Shown here in pieces: positions 1 through 12,066 of a DNA stretch of 64,000 nucleotides. The translations under genes were made by a program, and so were the position numbers. Position 1 is the first letter of the stretch; each line of letters starts with the position of its first letter. Below the pieces are notes generated by a model. The model was not told the origin of the DNA. It did not search any database and was given only the letters and a program-made list of their open reading frames with translations. Origin of the DNA: Citrus sinensis (taxonomy: Eukaryota; Streptophyta; Magnoliopsida; Sapindales; Rutaceae); assembly GCF_022201045.2 (NCBI RefSeq), contig NC_068557.1, forward strand, positions 30,419,501 to 30,483,500, written 5' to 3'.

Positions 1-377
1 TAACTTACTTTCAAAATTAAACTTATAAGATAATATATTTACTTATATGAGAGCGTGATTTTAATTTTGCAATTATAAAATAGAGTAGTATATATGAGAA
101 TGAAATTGTCTCTCTTATATAATAATAAAAAGAGTTAAAAATTAGATTAACCGTTTAGGTCTTTGGTACCATATTTTTATTATTATTTATGTGAATTGGG
201 TTGAGTTAGGTGGGTTCATCATTATTGATCTAACCCTAACTCAATTATTAATTGGGTTTAAAAAAATTAATCCAATTAACCCACAATAATCATTTTTCTT
301 AATTAGTTTAAATTCTGTTTCGGATGCCTAAAAGTTCGACTTTTCAATAAGAATCGAAAGAGTAAATTAAAAAGAAA

Positions 378-620
378 CACCTGCCATTCTTCAATTTCTT
401 AATAGCAACCACCTCTGTACAATATCCCAAAACCACCTTCACCCAACAAAATATCAGGCTTGAAGTTCTTGGTTGCAGACTTCAAATCCAAAAAATTGAA
501 CACCTTGAGATTTCGTATCTCCAAAATCTGTCCATTTGAACGTGCCTCAACACCAACTTCACTGATAGCTTCTGAGAATTCACTTTTGCCCGCAAAGCTG
601 CTAGTTGCTAAGATCTCCAT
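378..620 (-). pseudogene. Receptor-like cytoplasmic kinase fragment (copy 1)
   Basis: The reading frame encodes a stretch typical of RLCK-VII/PBL kinases just before and at the start of the kinase domain: LKVFNFLDLKSATKNFKPD followed by the glycine-rich loop LGEGGFG. After the loop the frame ends in a stop. In a shifted frame the next bases read EVVAIKKLKN, which looks like the ATP-binding lysine region. No catalytic-loop or activation-loop sequence follows, so this is a broken exon fragment. The same fragment with a different lesion lies at 10574-10815. It predates the OMT-unit duplication. Confidence 0.7.
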
Positions 621-1301
621 AGTACGCCCATAATTATTACTTATTATAATTATTTGTCCCTAAGCAATTCGGAAATCGACGATCTAATATAAGCAAAAGA
701 TTAACATGAAATAAATGAAAGTCAAATGAATCCAAAAAAAAAAAAGTGCTTGCAGGGCTAGATGAAGCATCATTATTAATGTTATATATTAAGGGGGAAA
801 AGAAAAAAAGAAAAAGAAAGTACCACAAACAAGAGGGAATCCAAAATCTTGTGATTCACTCCCGTACCAAAAGTTGAAAATCACTTAGCTAATCTAGTGG
901 CGTCGAACATAAATAACATGATAGCGGATGGGAGACGCAGGGTCCTCAACTTTTAATTGCAACAAGAAACTGAGGATAACAAATGTAACAGGAAATATTA
1001 GCTTTAGTCAAAAGACCATGCTGTAAAACCTTCGTCGTGTAAGCGCTAAAACTTTTCAGCCTTTCACTTTGTGCTGAACCGATAGTTTGGAGCAAGAAAC
1101 ACTGGATTAGCATGACTGGAAGATTTAGGATAGTAATTTAAGTAATAACCCGTTTCAAAAAATAAATTATGTAAATGCATCTCTAAGAGAATTATGGAAA
1201 CATCAACTCATTATATAATTCAATAGATTATTACCTACAAGTAGCAGCAGGGCTTCCTTGAAATAAAACTCCAATAGAAATTGCAAAGCAAGGGTAGTTT
1301 T

Positions 1302-1870
1302 TGTTAAAGTCAGCACCGAATTGGTGCTTGACTTTGACATTTCAAGCACCAAATTCGGTGCTTAGCTGGTGGTGAAAAATTGCTAAATTTTTTGCCATAA
1401 TTGTTAGCTGTAATTGCTGACTTTTGGCCACTATCTTTCCTATAAATAGCAGTGATGAGAGAGAGCTAAATCAACCCAATTGTGAGAAGCATTTATTGTA
1501 TTTAGAGGGAGAGAGAGTTTAAAGAGATTGAAATTGTAAAGTTTTTTAGTGATTTAAGTGATTTGAGAGATTAGATGTATTGAAGTTTTGGGTAATGAGA
1601 TAAAATATTATAATATTTGTAATTATTATTTCACTATTAAAATATTTTCTTTCTATATTCACTGGTGGATATATGTTAAAAAATGAACCACGTAAATTTC
1701 TAGTATCTTTGTGGGATTATGTTATCTCATTATTTATCAATTTCACTTTAATTGCGTATCTGTTTCACCAATCAATTTCCCACCAGTTTAGGATTGTATT
1801 CATTTTCTATCAGCATTCCATCAAACAATTTGAAGTCTCTACTTCAAAAAATTTCATCAGACGTCAGCAA
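1302..1870 (+). repeat. LTR-like remnant (copy 1)
   Basis: It begins with TGTTAAAG and contains a TATA-like CCTATAAATAG about 140 bp downstream, a purine-rich leader, and an ACCACGTAAATTTCT segment of the kind seen in U5 regions of plant Copia LTRs. No partner LTR, integrase or reverse transcriptase is nearby, so it would be a solo LTR or fragment. The right end is uncertain. It is shared with 11498-12066, so it was present before the duplication. An imperfect hairpin lies at 1312-1362. Confidence 0.4.
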
Positions 1871-2405
1871 CTAGATACCAGTGTACAGGATCCAAACTTA
1901 CACATCAGCAAGTCACTCAAAAATAAATAAGTAAAAATAAAACCAGAATTGAACGATGAAATGACATAAATACTTGACATCCAATCTCAATTCCACAAAC
2001 TCAAGCAAATGTAGAACAAAACTACTGATATAGGGCATAAGTATCAGCAAACCAGATCGAAGAAGCTAGATAAATTAAAAAAATGCAAAAGTCGGATTGA
2101 GTTCGAGTGACTTTTTTTTTTTAGAACCCGAATAACCCGAAATACAGTAGGTTAATCTGACCCCGATCCGAACCCGATTTTGCCCACCCATCTAAAATCT
2201 CAGATTTATGAATTTCTTCTTCTCAATTACATAAACTTGAGAAAGATACTGAATTTATTAGCAAAGTCAAAACATCAGAAGCAGATGATCGGGGCAATAA
2301 CAGAGTACAAATCCTTTATTCTTAAATTTATTTCGACGACTGCATGAGCGTGTAGGAAATTATTTTGATGCCAAATATCGAACATTGGGGCGACTGATCA
2401 ATTCT

Positions 2406-3723
2406 TTACGGATAGACTTCAATGAGGGACTTGATACCAAATATCGGAGCAACTTTGTAGTGAGTGAAACCGGCATTCACGAAAAGACTTTCCCATTCTT
2501 GCTCAGTTCTCTCTCTTCCACCAACATTAAAGTTCATCAAAGTGTCAAACAAGAGCTTTGCTTCTGTTAATTCACGGTCATCTTCCTTTTCATTGATTAC
2601 AATATCGACGATTAATACCTTTCCTCTCTCGCCATTGCTTGCGATAGCTTCTCTGCATTCCTTCAATAGCTTCAAGCAATCCTCGTCATCAAATAAATGA
2701 AAAACCGTCTGCATGCCAATCACCCATTTAATAATTAATACCCACCATTACATAAAATTATTTCACGCATATGCATACACCATCTTCCAATGTATATATA
2801 TATAATATAATGACTATATATATATATATATTCAATGAGAGATTTCTGTAGTTCATTAAAGTGCGGGAACGTTAAAAAGTCGTTCCCACATTTTCATAAA
2901 GCACAAGAACCCTCATTAGAAGGCGCTCGTGTGTGTGTTTCTTTTACCTTGAAGAAAAAGGCGTCTGCTGGAGGAATAAACTGAAACATGTCACCCTCTA
3001 CGTACTTCAAGTTTTCAGTCTGAGGCATGTCAGTGACAGCATGTGGGAGTTCAAGTACTGTGCACTTGATGCCGGGGAATGCTTCAGATATGATTCTCGC
3101 GAATGCACCCGTTCCGCCTCCTACATCAACCAGGGAGCGCAACCCTTGAAAGATTGGCTTGCAGTCTTTGACAATCAAGGTTGCCATTTTAGAATCGCTT
3201 GCCATTGCTTGGTTGAACCGCTTGGTTAATGCAGTGTTCTGGTTCAGATAGTCCCAAAACTTCAACCCGCGGAAAGTTTCCCATAATGTGATATCGTTCC
3301 CTTTGAACCACCTACTTAAATGCTGGAATGAAGAGACATAATCTTGGTCAAGCAATCCAGTAACAAGTGGTGACAAACAGTAGGGCTTATCTTTGATGGC
3401 AGGGTCGAAGTAGGCGTGAGGCCATATGCTTCTTCTTGCTCGTTGTGGTTGTCAACTTCGGTTTTTGAAAACATGCCCATGTGAACTAACAGACTCATGA
3501 AATGGAATAGACTACGAGTTTTTGTGGGCTGAATGTTGAGAGCTGAGGCTAACTCAGACAGAGTGATTGGTCGTCCGTGGCTGTGAATTGCGTCCGCTAT
3601 GCCTAGCTCAACCGCACATTTGACTGACATAGAACTTAAATTCTTAACGATGCCCTTATACAGATGAGCTTGACCTTCAAACAACTCTCTTACAGTTACC
3701 CCGTCATTTTCAATGTCACCCAT
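2406..3723 (-). pseudogene. Flavonoid/resveratrol-type O-methyltransferase, frameshifted copy (OMT-A)
   Basis: This is a two-exon SAM-dependent class II plant OMT (COMT-like). Exon 1 covers 2948-3723 and exon 2 covers 2708-2406, with a GT-AG intron. Exon 1 is 776 bases against 777 in the intact paralogue: one base is missing between 3398 and 3399. That moves the reading frame after about residue 109, and the frame then ends at residue 135. The rest is well preserved in the original frame, including the SAM-binding LVDVGGGTGAFA, the catalytic histidine in FHLFDDEDC and the GRERTEQEW motif. The lesion is therefore recent, or a sequencing error. The promoter region is like that of the intact copy at 12603-13923. 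As written it cannot encode a full enzyme. Confidence 0.88.
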
Positions 3724-4990
3724 AACTTCAATTGTTTTCGTTTACACTTTACCTCCAACTTCTCTCAGCTTATCTTTGGTCTACCATATACGTATGTATA
3801 TATATTCACTTAAAAATTTCGATTCCTGCAGCCAATTCGCAATGCGAGTTTGAAAAGTCAAAGTAGTTCAACGTATAATAATTATTAACGGTATACTGTA
3901 TATACGTAATGCAGGTTTGGATGTCAACATAGTGGTACGTATAATAACGATATGTATTCGTAGCGTAAGTTACTGGAAGTCGCACAATGCAAGACAAATG
4001 ATCTAAACTATTGAGATTATTCTACAGCTTAAAAGATATACTATTCTAAATAAAAATAAAAAATATGTAAGAAATATGATTTTTAAATAATATTAACAAA
4101 ATACTATAAATATTATAAATTTTTTATCATACAAGTGATAAGTCAAATTAATTTAACTTTCAAATCTGAAGTGAAAAATGTTGTATCACAATATGAGATA
4201 AATGAGGATGAGGAAAATCCCATACCACACACTAGGAAAGCAAAATGAAAGAAATGAGAAAAAGTACCACTAAATAGAGTCAAAATTGGACCATACACCC
4301 TTCTAACAAGATAACTTACTTTATTCAGCGAAATAATACTATTTACTTAAACTTGTTTATGGTCGTTCTTGTAGTGTTAATAACTTATACATGGAATTTT
4401 CTTTTTTTCAAATTCTTGAATGATGAGACTACTTCCATTCTAAAATATACTCTAACGCCATATTTTAAGATAATTTTATATTACAAAATAATCTTACTGT
4501 AAATAATTATTATTTAAGACGATTTAATTTTTTAAATAAAGTACTGTTTGCTTCTAACACGCACGGGATGTACCTTTTCTTCTTTAACATCATTTTCTTA
4601 GTCACTTCCACAAACCATGCCAAAATGAGAGCCTGCAACAGTTGGTCGTTTTCATTGACTTTCTTCTATTTCATTCAATTATTTGCTCTTTGTATTTCTA
4701 GATTTGTATTTCATCCTATACTTTTCTATTTTTGGTTTATCCGTAAATGTTTTTGTTAAATTAGTCGTTGTGAATGCGTACAAGATTTTTTTTAGAAGAA
4801 CAATGATGAATTGTTGAAGAAGAAAATGATGAAGTGACTAAGGGGGTTTAAGGACTATTTTGGCATTAGTGAAAGTGTGTTTAAAAACTTGTTGAAAATG
4901 AATGAGTAAATAAAAGAGTGTTCATAATATATTTTAACATGCAAATAATTCCACCATACTCAAAATGTTTTAGGTAATTTTAGCCATTGA
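3724..4990. other. OMT-A upstream region, no gene
   Basis: This is the 5' flank of OMT-A and holds no plausible gene. A TATATATA stretch near 3797-3804 lies about 75-80 bp upstream of the start codon on the minus strand. The segment is present three times in the window: here, diverged at 7440-9650, and near-identical at 13924-16560. This copy carries neither the hAT-like element nor the MULE-like element found in the others, so it preserves both empty sites (near 4128-4136 and 4180-4188). Confidence 0.6.
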
Positions 4991-4995
4991 ATTTG

Positions 4996-5340
4996 ATTTT
5001 TTTTTTAATTATACGAGACTATTACTTAGATTACAATTCATATTATATGAGATTATTATTGATATTTATAATCAAATAACTATTAGAACTAATTCACAGT
5101 AAATCTTATGAAGCACTGCACAACTGCACATATTAATTTATATTAAATCTTCTGAAACATTTTCAAAAATTTTACTCTCACTAATATTTGGAGGATGTCT
5201 ACTCCACTTACATTTCGCAAAGGAGAAAATTGTTTCCACTCAATTATACAATATAATTGAGGAAGGAATTACCTCTACAATACTTTTGTGGAGATTCGAA
5301 TTGTTGCCCTCACATTGCTCAACCTTGTCTGTTGATCTTG
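4996..5340 (-). repeat. tRNA-derived SINE-like element i (copy 1)
   Basis: A T-run at the left (A-tail on the minus strand) is followed by a body similar to the well-bounded SINE at 37825-38136: ACGAGACTATTAC, GGATGTCTACTCC, and a B-box-like TTCGAATTG near the right end. Flanks show a degenerate duplication, TTGAATTTGAT on the left and TTGATCTTGAT on the right. The diverged paralogous site near 9623 lacks the insertion. Confidence 0.55.
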
Positions 5341-5695
5341 ATATATATATATTTTTAATACCGATTACACATCAGATTACTGTATTACACAAATATTTAC
5401 AACTGCTATTAGAGTAGACATTACATTGATATTTACAATCAGATATATAACTGAAACTTACATTATTACATTAATTCTATGAAGTACATGCCTAGACATA
5501 TGGATCTCAGATATGAGGGATGTCTCTACTCCACTCGCATTTCGCAAGGGAGAAAGACTTATAAATTAACTCCACACAATTTTTTTGCTTAATTGAAAGA
5601 GGTTGAGCCTATGAAGACTCAAACCACTACCCTCATAGTCTTTCTTAACTTTAAGAGTAGTAGTTCACCATTAGACTAAAGCCCAAGGGGCGATA
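5341..5695 (-). repeat. tRNA-derived SINE-like element ii (copy 1)
   Basis: It is a second, diverged element of the same family placed head to tail with the previous one. It shares GGGATGTCTCTACTCC and TTTCGCAAGGGAGAAAG, and a tRNA-like head containing CTCAAACCACTACCCTCATAG. The pair sits between sequences that are contiguous near 9623-9645 in the older paralogous copy. Confidence 0.5.
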
Positions 5696-5924
5696 TTTGA
5701 AAAGTCATAAAGTGATAGAAAGAATTGGTCGGCTCAATAGCTCTTAGCTCACCGAACATCAAACCCTAAACGAAGACAAAATTGAAATTAATTGGCACAA
5801 AAACAAGGCAGCTAAATTAGTCGCTACTCCAAACAATGACAAAATTCAAAAAAGTACAAAATACAATATGCGGTTTCAAGAACGATTTATCAAGTTGTCT
5901 GTCGTATTGATATTGTTCAATTTA

Positions 5925-6830
5925 TGGATAGACTTCAATAAGGGATGGCAAACCAAATAAGGGTGTTATCTTGTAGTGATAAAAATGCACTTCAAAGAAA
6001 AGACTTTCCCACTCTTTCTCAGTTCTTTCTCTTCCGATAACAACATGTCAAAGAACAGCTTTGCTTTAGTTAATTCATGTTCATCTTTTTTTTTTTTTCA
6101 TTGATCATGATATCTATTATTGTGACTTTTCCTCCATCTATATTGCTTGCAATGGTTTCTCTACACCTCTTTTACATCTTGTCACTATATTTATCATCGA
6201 AAATATGAAAACCAGCTACCAAACATTAGAAAAACTGGAGCATAACATAATATCTTTAATGCATAAACATAAAAAGTAATCCACATCTATTAAGATAAAT
6301 AGTATTCTTTGAGTAAGAAGGCAGAGTATACCTCAAATAGATAGGTGTCGGCTAGAGGGAAACATATCACCTCCAACAAAATTTAAATTGTTATTTTCTG
6401 GCAAGTTAGCAACAACATGTGGGAGGTCAAATACCGTGCATTTCATGTAAGGAAATTCCTCGAATATCATCCTGGGATTCCTGGCAAATGATCCGGCACC
6501 ACCCCCACAAACAAATGCACTTATTCAAAAATTGGCTTGCAGTCTTAACAACCAAGTTTCCCATTTTAGAATCAATAGCCAATGCTTGACTAGAAAGTTT
6601 GTTAAATTCACAGTTTTTTTTAACCATAATCACAAAGCTTTAATCCATAAGCTCTTTCAAATGGTGTAAACTCATTTCCTAAAAACCAACCTCCTAAAAA
6701 TTACCATGGAATTGTCAAAGTAGGGTCAAGCATTGGCATGATAAAGGGTGAGAAAGAGTTGGGCTTGTTTTTGTGGACAAGAGATGACAAAATGTGTACT
6801 GTTCGTTATAACCATGAAAGTGTAGAAACT
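5925..6830 (-). pseudogene. Decayed O-methyltransferase (OMT-D)
   Basis: Exon-2-like sequence (about 5925-6215) matches the 3' part of OMT-A/B: the same TAGACTTCAAT end and the region for the GRERT-type motif and the DIVINE-type strand. It carries a T-run expansion and frame breaks. Exon-1-like sequence (about 6340-6830) keeps a recognisable SAM-binding region: a GGGAGSFAR-like glycine motif, then [16 protein letters not shown] and GGDMF. Several frameshifts separate these pieces and the N-terminal part is missing or unrecognisable. It cannot encode an OMT. The 3' part is duplicated at 17461-17635. Confidence 0.75.
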
Positions 6831-7440
6831 GAAGCTGGCAGCTAAGACTCAGTGATTTTTTATTTGTATTGAGTACGCACGATTTGAGTCATTGATCGAG
6901 TTCAATGTTACTTCCAAATTCGGGCAAACAATAGAAAAATTGAAAATAATGGCCCATTTAGACATCTAGTTGAAGTTTGGTTCAAATTGCAACAAAAGAT
7001 CATGTTCATTGAAAGAAAAATATGCACCGAGATATTATATGTAAATGGGTAGCTTCACCCATAATGCTCAAGCTGCAGCTTCAAATAAACCAAGTTTGTG
7101 ATGTGAATGACAAGTTATTTCAAAACAACCGTCGGTTGCTTATCTCTCCATCGTGTTCCAAGATGGTTATTTAACTTGTTTATATGCAGTTTTAAGTATT
7201 TGACAAATTATGGAATTTTTTTTTTTACGTGATAAAGATTATTAATATAATCATTAATTGGCCGTTAGTAAAGAGTAAAATCTTGGTCAGTCATGGATTT
7301 ATTGGTTAGGGTTAAATTAAATTATAACAGATGATTGCGCGGATATCGGATATGCAAGAAAAGGGAAAATTAGGAGAGGATCAAGGTGAACGGATATGCA
7401 ACCAAAATGGGTAGCTTCACCCATAATTAATGCTCTCCAA
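6831..7440. other. Intergenic, possible relic of an OMT 5' end
   Basis: No intact gene is visible. The segment GGGTAGCTTCACCCATAAT occurs twice (about 7048 and 7410). On the minus strand it reads as a start codon followed by codons for Gly-Glu-Ala-Thr, so these may be relics of an OMT first exon. The assignment is weak. Confidence 0.3.
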
Positions 7441-9650
7441 AGGATTAATTATTTAATATATAATATGTAAATAATATATATTACATATTATTTAATAGCG
7501 GTATACTGTATATCCGCAATGCGGGTCAACATAGTAATCCATATAATAACAATATGTATTCGTACTGAGAGTTACTAGAAGTTGTACAATGTAGGAAAAT
7601 TGATCTTAAGGCGCTGTTGAGGTTGTGTAGCTTAAAACTGATGGTTATTGATTAAAAAAAATATTATATTTATAAATAAAAATAAATAATATGTAATAAA
7701 TATGATTTCTAAATAATAATCTTAAGAAATACTAAAGATATTATAGATTTTTTATTATATAAGTGTAGGGATGGCAATGGGGCAGATATGGGTTGGATCT
7801 ACTTTGCTCAAAATCCAAATTTATAATAAAAATAAAGATCCGTATCTGCTCCAAATCCGTCATGAATCCATATTTTTCGCTCCATATCCAGATCCAAAAA
7901 AGAAATAAATATATATATCTGCTCCAAATCCGAAAAAAAAAAATAAAATCCAAATCTGCTCTAGTCCGTCATGAATTCTAAAATTCAATAATAAAAAAGT
8001 AATAATTTTTTAGATTGAAAATTGAAGGCTAAAATGTATTGATAACAAATTAATTATATATTTTTTCTCAAAAATATAATAAATATTGTAGCTTATACTT
8101 TTACACCAAAACAACAAATAAGAAAGATAATAAAATATCATTCCGAAGTAATTGCATGAGTAAGATCAATCTAATATTCTATTGTCTCCTTCATCATTCT
8201 AATATCCATGATACACCTACCCTTATTCCTACAACATTAGATAATGAGATATAAATTAAATATGATTTATATTCAGTCCTTTATTATTTTTATTATGACC
8301 ATATTTGACTAAATATATGAATAACTATATTCCTTAAAAATTATTTGGCCAATATAATAAAATAAATTGCCAGATTATATTACTTGGCTTCCAATTTGAA
8401 TATTACATGTACATGCTTTGGGGCTGGTTGACCTTTAAATTTACAAAACTAACTTTTAAATTTTAAGAGTTTAAATGCATGGTAAATACTACTAGTATGC
8501 TATGAATAAAATTTATTATCATTATAATTCCACAATTGTTAAGAAACTTTTAAAATAAAATAAAATTAAAAGATGAGTGGATATGGATATGGATTTAGAT
8601 ATTAAGATAGATCCATATCTGCTCCAGATCCGTCTTAGATTCGCACATCGATATCCAAATCCGATCCAAATCCATTTTAAACCGATCCAAATCCAATCCG
8701 ATTGGATTTGGATCACTTGGATCTTGGATCAGATCCAATCCATTGCCATCCCTATATAAGTGGTGAATTAAATTAATATAAATTTGAAATCATATCAATT
8801 AATATTTACTAAATATTTTAGTGTTGTAATTTAAAAATTACAACTAATGTCAAGTAAGGCCCAAGTAAAAAATATTGTATCTCACGAAAGGAACATGAGA
8901 TAAATAAGGAAAATACTAAACCACACGCTAGGAAAAGCAAAATGAAAGATATGAGAAAAATACCAGTAAATAGAGTCAAAATTGTACCATACACCCTCAA
9001 ACAAGATAATTTATTTTGTTCACCGAAATGGGGTATACTTAAACTTGTTTATGGTTGCTCTTGTGGTGTTAATAGCTTATGCACGAAAATTTGTTTTTTT
9101 TTTTTTTAATTCTTGAATGACAAGAGTACTTGCATTCTAAAATATACTCTTAAAATATACTCTAACACCATATTTTAATATAATTTTATATTATAAAATA
9201 ATCTTACTGAAAATAATTATTATTTAAGACAATTTATTTTTTTAAATAAAGTACTGTTTACTTTTAACACTCGCGGGATCTACCGTTTCTTCTTGAACAT
9301 CATTTTCTTACTCACTTGAAACAATTAATCTATGCCAAAATGAGTCCATGCCACAATTGGTCGTTTTTATTGATTTTCTTCTATTTGCTCTTTCTATTTC
9401 ATGAATTTGTAATAGATTATTTTAGAAGAAAATGATGAATTATTGAAGAAGAACATGCTAAAGTGACTAGGGGGATTTGATTATATTAAGGACTATTTTT
9501 GGGATTAGTGAAAGTATGTTTAAAAACTTCTTCAAAATGGTGAGCCAATAACAGTGTGTTCACAATATATTTTAAGATGCAAATAATTTTCCTATGCTTA
9601 AAATATTTTAGGTAATTATGTCCATTGATCTTGATATTTGAAAAGTCATA
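7440..9650. repeat. Older diverged copy of the OMT upstream region
   Basis: It shares ordered blocks with 3890-4990 and 14090-16560: the GTATACTGTATAT block, the ATAATAACAATATGTATTCGTA block, the ACCACACGCTAGGAAA block and the AATAAAGTACTGTTTAC block. Divergence is clearly greater than between copies 1 and 2. It has a hAT-like insertion (7766-8754) and lacks the SINE-like pair. Confidence 0.75.
7766..8754. mobile_element. Non-autonomous hAT-like element
   Basis: It is bounded by perfect 15-bp terminal inverted repeats, TAGGGATGGCAATGG on the left and its complement on the right. It is flanked by an exact 8-bp direct repeat TATAAGTG (7758-7765 and 8755-8762). An 8-bp duplication is the hAT hallmark. 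The interior has repeated GATCCATATCTGCTCC-like subterminal motifs and no transposase frame. Length is 989 bp. The paralogous sites near 4130 and 14350 lack it. Confidence 0.9.
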
Positions 9651-10195
9651 AAAGGGACAAAAAAAATTGCTTGGCTCAATAGCTCATAAGAGTGGGCATG
9701 AGTTGACCAGTTGGATAGAGTTTGTGAAAATCCAACTCAACTGTTGAATAGGTTGAGATAAAATCAATCTAACCCAACTAAATAAATATATTTAACTCAA
9801 TCCAATCTAACCCTTAAATCGTAAGGTTGGGTTCGGTTGGGCTGGTTTGATCGGGTTCTGAGCCATATTAAAATTAAAAGCTAAATAAAGAAAAAGACAT
9901 GAAATTTGAAATGGAACTTCTTAAAATTAAACATAAATCTATCATGACATGAAAATTTATTCACTATTTAGTGTTCGATAAAGAAAGCTAAAAGACCAAC
10001 TATCTTATTAAAATCAAATTAAAAAAATTTCAACAATGAGCTTCGAGACTTTATTCTCGTTTCCCGCGTCTTTTTTTCAAATTTCAAATCCAGACCTTTT
10101 AGATAATTAGTTAGCATCGTATCCCATAACAAAATGAAGTGATATATAATTATGTACCATTAAGTATTTACTAAAAAATAACTATAAACTGAAAC
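9651..10195. other. Intergenic, no gene seen
   Basis: AT-rich DNA with a GGGTT/AACCC-rich patch at about 9760-9860. It joins the older upstream copy to segmental copy 2. No coding frame or element boundary could be supported. Confidence 0.5.
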
Positions 10196-10573
10196 TAACT
10201 TACTTTCAAAATTAAACTTATAAGATAATATATTTACTTATATGAGAGCGTGATTTTAATTTTGCAATTAGAAAATAGAGTAGTATATATGAGAATGAAA
10301 TTGTCTCTCTTATATAATAATAAAAAGAGTTAAAAATTAGATTAACCGTTTAGGTCTTTGGTACCATATTTTTATTATTATTTATATGAATTGGGTTGAG
10401 TTAGGTGGGTTCATCGTTATTGATCCAACCCTAACTCAATTATTAATTGGGTTCAAAAAAATTAATCCAATTAACCCACAATAATCATTTTTCTTAATTA
10501 GTTTAAATTCTGTTTCGGATGCCTAAAAGTTCGACTTTTCAATAAGAATCGAAAGAGTAAATTAAAAAGAAAC

Positions 10574-10815
10574 ACCTGCCATTCTTCAATTTCTTAATAG
10601 CAACCACCTCAGTACATTATCCCAAAACCACCTTCACCCAACAAAATATCAGGCTTGAAGTTCTTGGTTGCAGACTTCAAATCCAAAAAATTGAACACCT
10701 TGAGATTTCGTATCTCCAAAATCTGTCCATTTGAACGTGCCTCAACACCAACTTCACTGATAGCTTCTGAGAATTGACTTTTGCCCGCAAAGCTGCTAGT
10801 TGCTAAGATCTCCAT
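10574..10815 (-). pseudogene. Receptor-like cytoplasmic kinase fragment (copy 2)
   Basis: Duplicate of 378-620 with the same RLCK-VII-like leader and GEGGFG loop. The local change after the loop differs: this copy stops directly after GGFGIMY. The shifted-frame lysine-region remnant is also retained. It is non-functional. Confidence 0.7.
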
Positions 10816-11497
10816 AGTACGCCCATAATTATTACTTATTATAATTATATGTCCCTAAGCAATTCGGAAATCGACGATCTAATATAAGCAAAAGATTAAC
10901 ATGAAATAAATGAAAGTCAAATGAATCCAAAAAAAAAAAAGTGCTTGCAGGGCTAGATGAAGCATCATTATTAATGTTATATATTAAGGGGGAAAAGAAA
11001 AAAAGAAAAAGAAAGTACCACAAACAAGAGGGAATCCAAAATCTTCTGATTCACTCCCGTACCAAAAGTTGAAAATCACTTAGCTAATCTGGTGGCGTCG
11101 AACATAAATAACATGATAGCGGATGGGAGACGCAGGGTCCTCAACTTTTAATTGCAACAAGAAACTGAGGATAACAAATGTAACAGGAAATATTAGCTTT
11201 AGTCAAAAGACCATGCTGTAAAACCTTCGTCGTGTAAGCGCTAAAAATTTTCAGCCTTTCACTTTGTGCTGAACCGATAGTTTGGAGCAAGAAACACTGG
11301 ATTAGCATGACTGGAAGATTTAGGATAGTAATTTAAGTAATAACCCGTTTCAAAAAATAAATTATGTAAATGCATCTCTAAGAGAATTATGGAAACATCA
11401 ACTCATTATATAATTCAATAGATTATTACCTACAAGTAGCAGCAGGGCTTCCTTGAAATAAAACTCCAATAGAAATTGCAAAGCAAGGGTAGTTTTT

Positions 11498-12066
11498 GTT
11501 AAAGTCAGCACCGAATTGGTGCTTGACTTTGACATTTCAAGCACCAAATTCGGTGCTTAGCTGGTGGTGAAAAATTGCTAAATTTTTTGCCATAATTGTT
11601 AGCTGTAATGCTTGAATTTTTGAGCTGTAATTGCTGACTTTTGGCCATTATCTTTCCTAGAGTGCTGAGAGAGAGCTAAATTATCCCAATTTTGAGAAGC
11701 ATTTATTGTATTTAGAGAGAGAGTTTAAAGAGATTGAAATTATAAAGTTCTTTAGTGATTAAGTGATTTGAAAGATTGGGTGTATTGGGGTTGTGAATCA
11801 AAATATTACAATATTTGTAACCCTCATTTCACAAGTAAAATATTTTTCTTCTATTTTCGCCTGTAGATGTAGGTTAAAAACTGAACCACGTAAATTTCTG
11901 GTATCCTTGTGGGATTTTGTTGTCTCATTATTTCTCAATTTCACTTTAATTACGCGTTTGCTTCACCAATCAAGTTTCTATCAGATTTGGATTGTATTCA
12001 TTTTTTATCGGCATTCCATCAAACAATTTGAAGTCTCTACTTCGAAAAATTTCATCAGACATTAGC
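11498..12066 (+). repeat. LTR-like remnant (copy 2)
   Basis: Partner of 1302-1870 with the same TGTTAAAG start, hairpin (11507-11557) and ACCACGTAAATTTCTGG segment. It differs in the TATA-like area and has an extra stretch near 11610, so it has drifted since the duplication. Confidence 0.4.

Larger units (their letters stand above)
1..6095. repeat. Segmental duplication, copy 1 (OMT unit)
   Basis: The sequence from base 1 matches 10196 onward almost base for base. The match runs through a kinase fragment, an LTR-like remnant, an OMT gene, its upstream region, a SINE-like pair and the 3' part of a decayed OMT, ending near 6095 (partner end near 17635). The left edge lies outside the window. 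Differences seen by eye are scattered substitutions, a few small indels, and two insertions found only in copy 2 (1300 bp and 47 bp). Confidence 0.9.

Noticed and set aside
637-828. 63-codon minus-strand frame next to the kinase fragment (also 10832-11023)
   Set aside because: Composition looks intronic and no kinase N-terminal motif is present.
2464-2700. Plus-strand frames opposite the OMT exons (also 12661-12897, 2933-3229, 13132-13428)
   Set aside because: They are antisense shadows of conserved OMT coding sequence with no family match.
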